Under the pieces are notes generated by a model, which worked only from the letters and a program-made list of their open reading frames with translations, made no database searches and was not told the origin of the DNA. Of a DNA stretch of 64,000 nucleotides, positions 63,590-64,000 are shown piece after piece. This DNA is from Nitrospirota bacterium (GTDB taxonomy: Bacteria > Nitrospirota > Leptospirillia > Leptospirillales > Leptospirillaceae), in contig JAJYGC010000009.1 in NCBI GenBank assembly GCA_021785195.1, forward strand, positions 124,001 through 188,000, written 5' to 3'. A program made the position numbers and the translations under genes. Position 1 is the stretch's first letter. The number at the start of each line of letters is the position of its first letter.

Positions 63590-64000
63590 ATGTTGACCGA
63601 AGCGTTGGAAGATGTTTCTGTTGCTTCCTCTAAGTTAACAGACCTTCCTATTATCCATATCGGAATGGCGACTTGTGGCTTGGCATCTGGGGCTCGGCCT
63701 CTCCTTGAGCTGATCAAGAAAGAGGTCCAAAAGCGTCAATTGAATGTGCGAATTATTCCAACGGGGTGCATCGGGATGTGTCATAACGAACCGCTAGTGG
63801 ATGTCACAATGCCGGGGCGTTACCGTGTTTCATACAGGAATGTGAAAGCAATGACACTGACGCAGATCTTTGATTCGCATTTCACCAAGAATGAGTTTGC
63901 AAAAAAATATGCGACTTGCCAGATTCCAATGGAGGGTGCGGAGCCGTACGAAGGGCTCATCCTCATGGCCGACATGCCTTTTTTCAAGGGGCAGGTAAAG
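63590..64000 (+). CDS. nuoF: NADH-quinone oxidoreductase subunit F with N-terminal ferredoxin-like domain (partial)
   Basis: The frame is open from ATG 63590 to the window end (137 codons). It begins with a thioredoxin-like 2Fe-2S domain (HIGMATCGLASGARPLLELIKKEVQ ... IIPTGCIGMCHNEPLVDV) of the kind fused to the NADH-binding 51-kDa subunit in HoxF, HydB and some NuoF proteins. The FMN, NADH and 4Fe-4S regions lie outside the window. Position after nuoE supports NuoF. A bidirectional-hydrogenase or formate-dehydrogenase diaphorase is less likely, given the nuoABCDE context. Confidence 0.85.
   Translation, partial: MLTEALEDVSVASSKLTDLPIIHIGMATCGLASGARPLLELIKKEVQKRQLNVRIIPTGCIGMCHNEPLVDVTMPGRYRVSYRNVKAMTLTQIFDSHFTKNEFAKKYATCQIPMEGAEPYEGLILMADMPFFKGQVK

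Overview
The window is about 64 kb of gene-dense bacterial chromosome with an estimated GC content in the mid-50s (not computed). It suggests a diderm, probably Nitrospirota of the Leptospirillum type. The outer-membrane equipment (RND/OMF efflux, TonB-like protein, LolA, MlaDEF-like transporter, beta-barrel protein) points to a diderm. RNase J and RNase Y occur together, NuoF carries an N-terminal ferredoxin-like extension, and TTG/GTG starts are frequent. The taxon is an inference from gene content; no rRNA gene is present. I saw no insertion sequence, CRISPR array, tRNA or phage gene.

Layout. 1-2628 (minus): a CheB-CheR-PAS hybrid cut by the left edge, preceded by a possible 32-residue ORF. 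3035-9728: a MarR regulator divergent from an efflux operon in the order OMF-RND-MFP. 9812-19583 (plus): a promoter, a SAM-II-type riboswitch and an intrinsic terminator, followed by what looks like one long transcription unit: metK, ahcY, a ThiS-like carrier, cysteine synthase, ThiF/MoeB-like E1, threonine synthase, a MoaD/CysO-like carrier, a NIL-domain protein, a second E1, a JAMM protease, then a PhoB/PhoR-like pair. 19605-20573 (minus): galE. 20574-21202: no confident gene. 21203-25838 (plus): nfo, mlaE, mlaF, mlaD, metallophosphoesterase, ending at a shared terminator. 25918-41557 (minus, in transcription order): rsmA, rnj, ftsK, lolA, uvrA, CDF transporter, pdxA, a broken cstA remnant, a large GGDEF/CZB signalling protein and an outer-membrane protein. 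41660-59872 (plus): tonB-like, slt-like, a ZapB-like coiled-coil protein, zapA, 6S RNA, rarA, rny, ymdB-like, xseA, xseB, ispA, dxs, tlyA, an SDR homologue, cutA, M23 peptidase, secA. 60056-64000 (plus): nuoA, B, C, D, E and the start of nuoF behind a strong sigma70-type promoter.

The most interesting part is 9812-17536. A SAM-sensing leader drives SAM synthesis and SAH recycling. Downstream are two ubiquitin-like sulfur carriers, two E1-like activators, one JAMM protease, a NIL protein and two PLP enzymes. Both carriers have residues after the diglycine (GGGV and GGSR), so they should need trimming before activation. This looks like a protein-thiocarboxylate route to cysteine and/or homocysteine under SAM feedback. 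The components are known individually in other bacteria. The two-carrier, two-E1 arrangement with threonine synthase inside, and the SAM-II leader with a matching antiterminator, are the features most worth testing.
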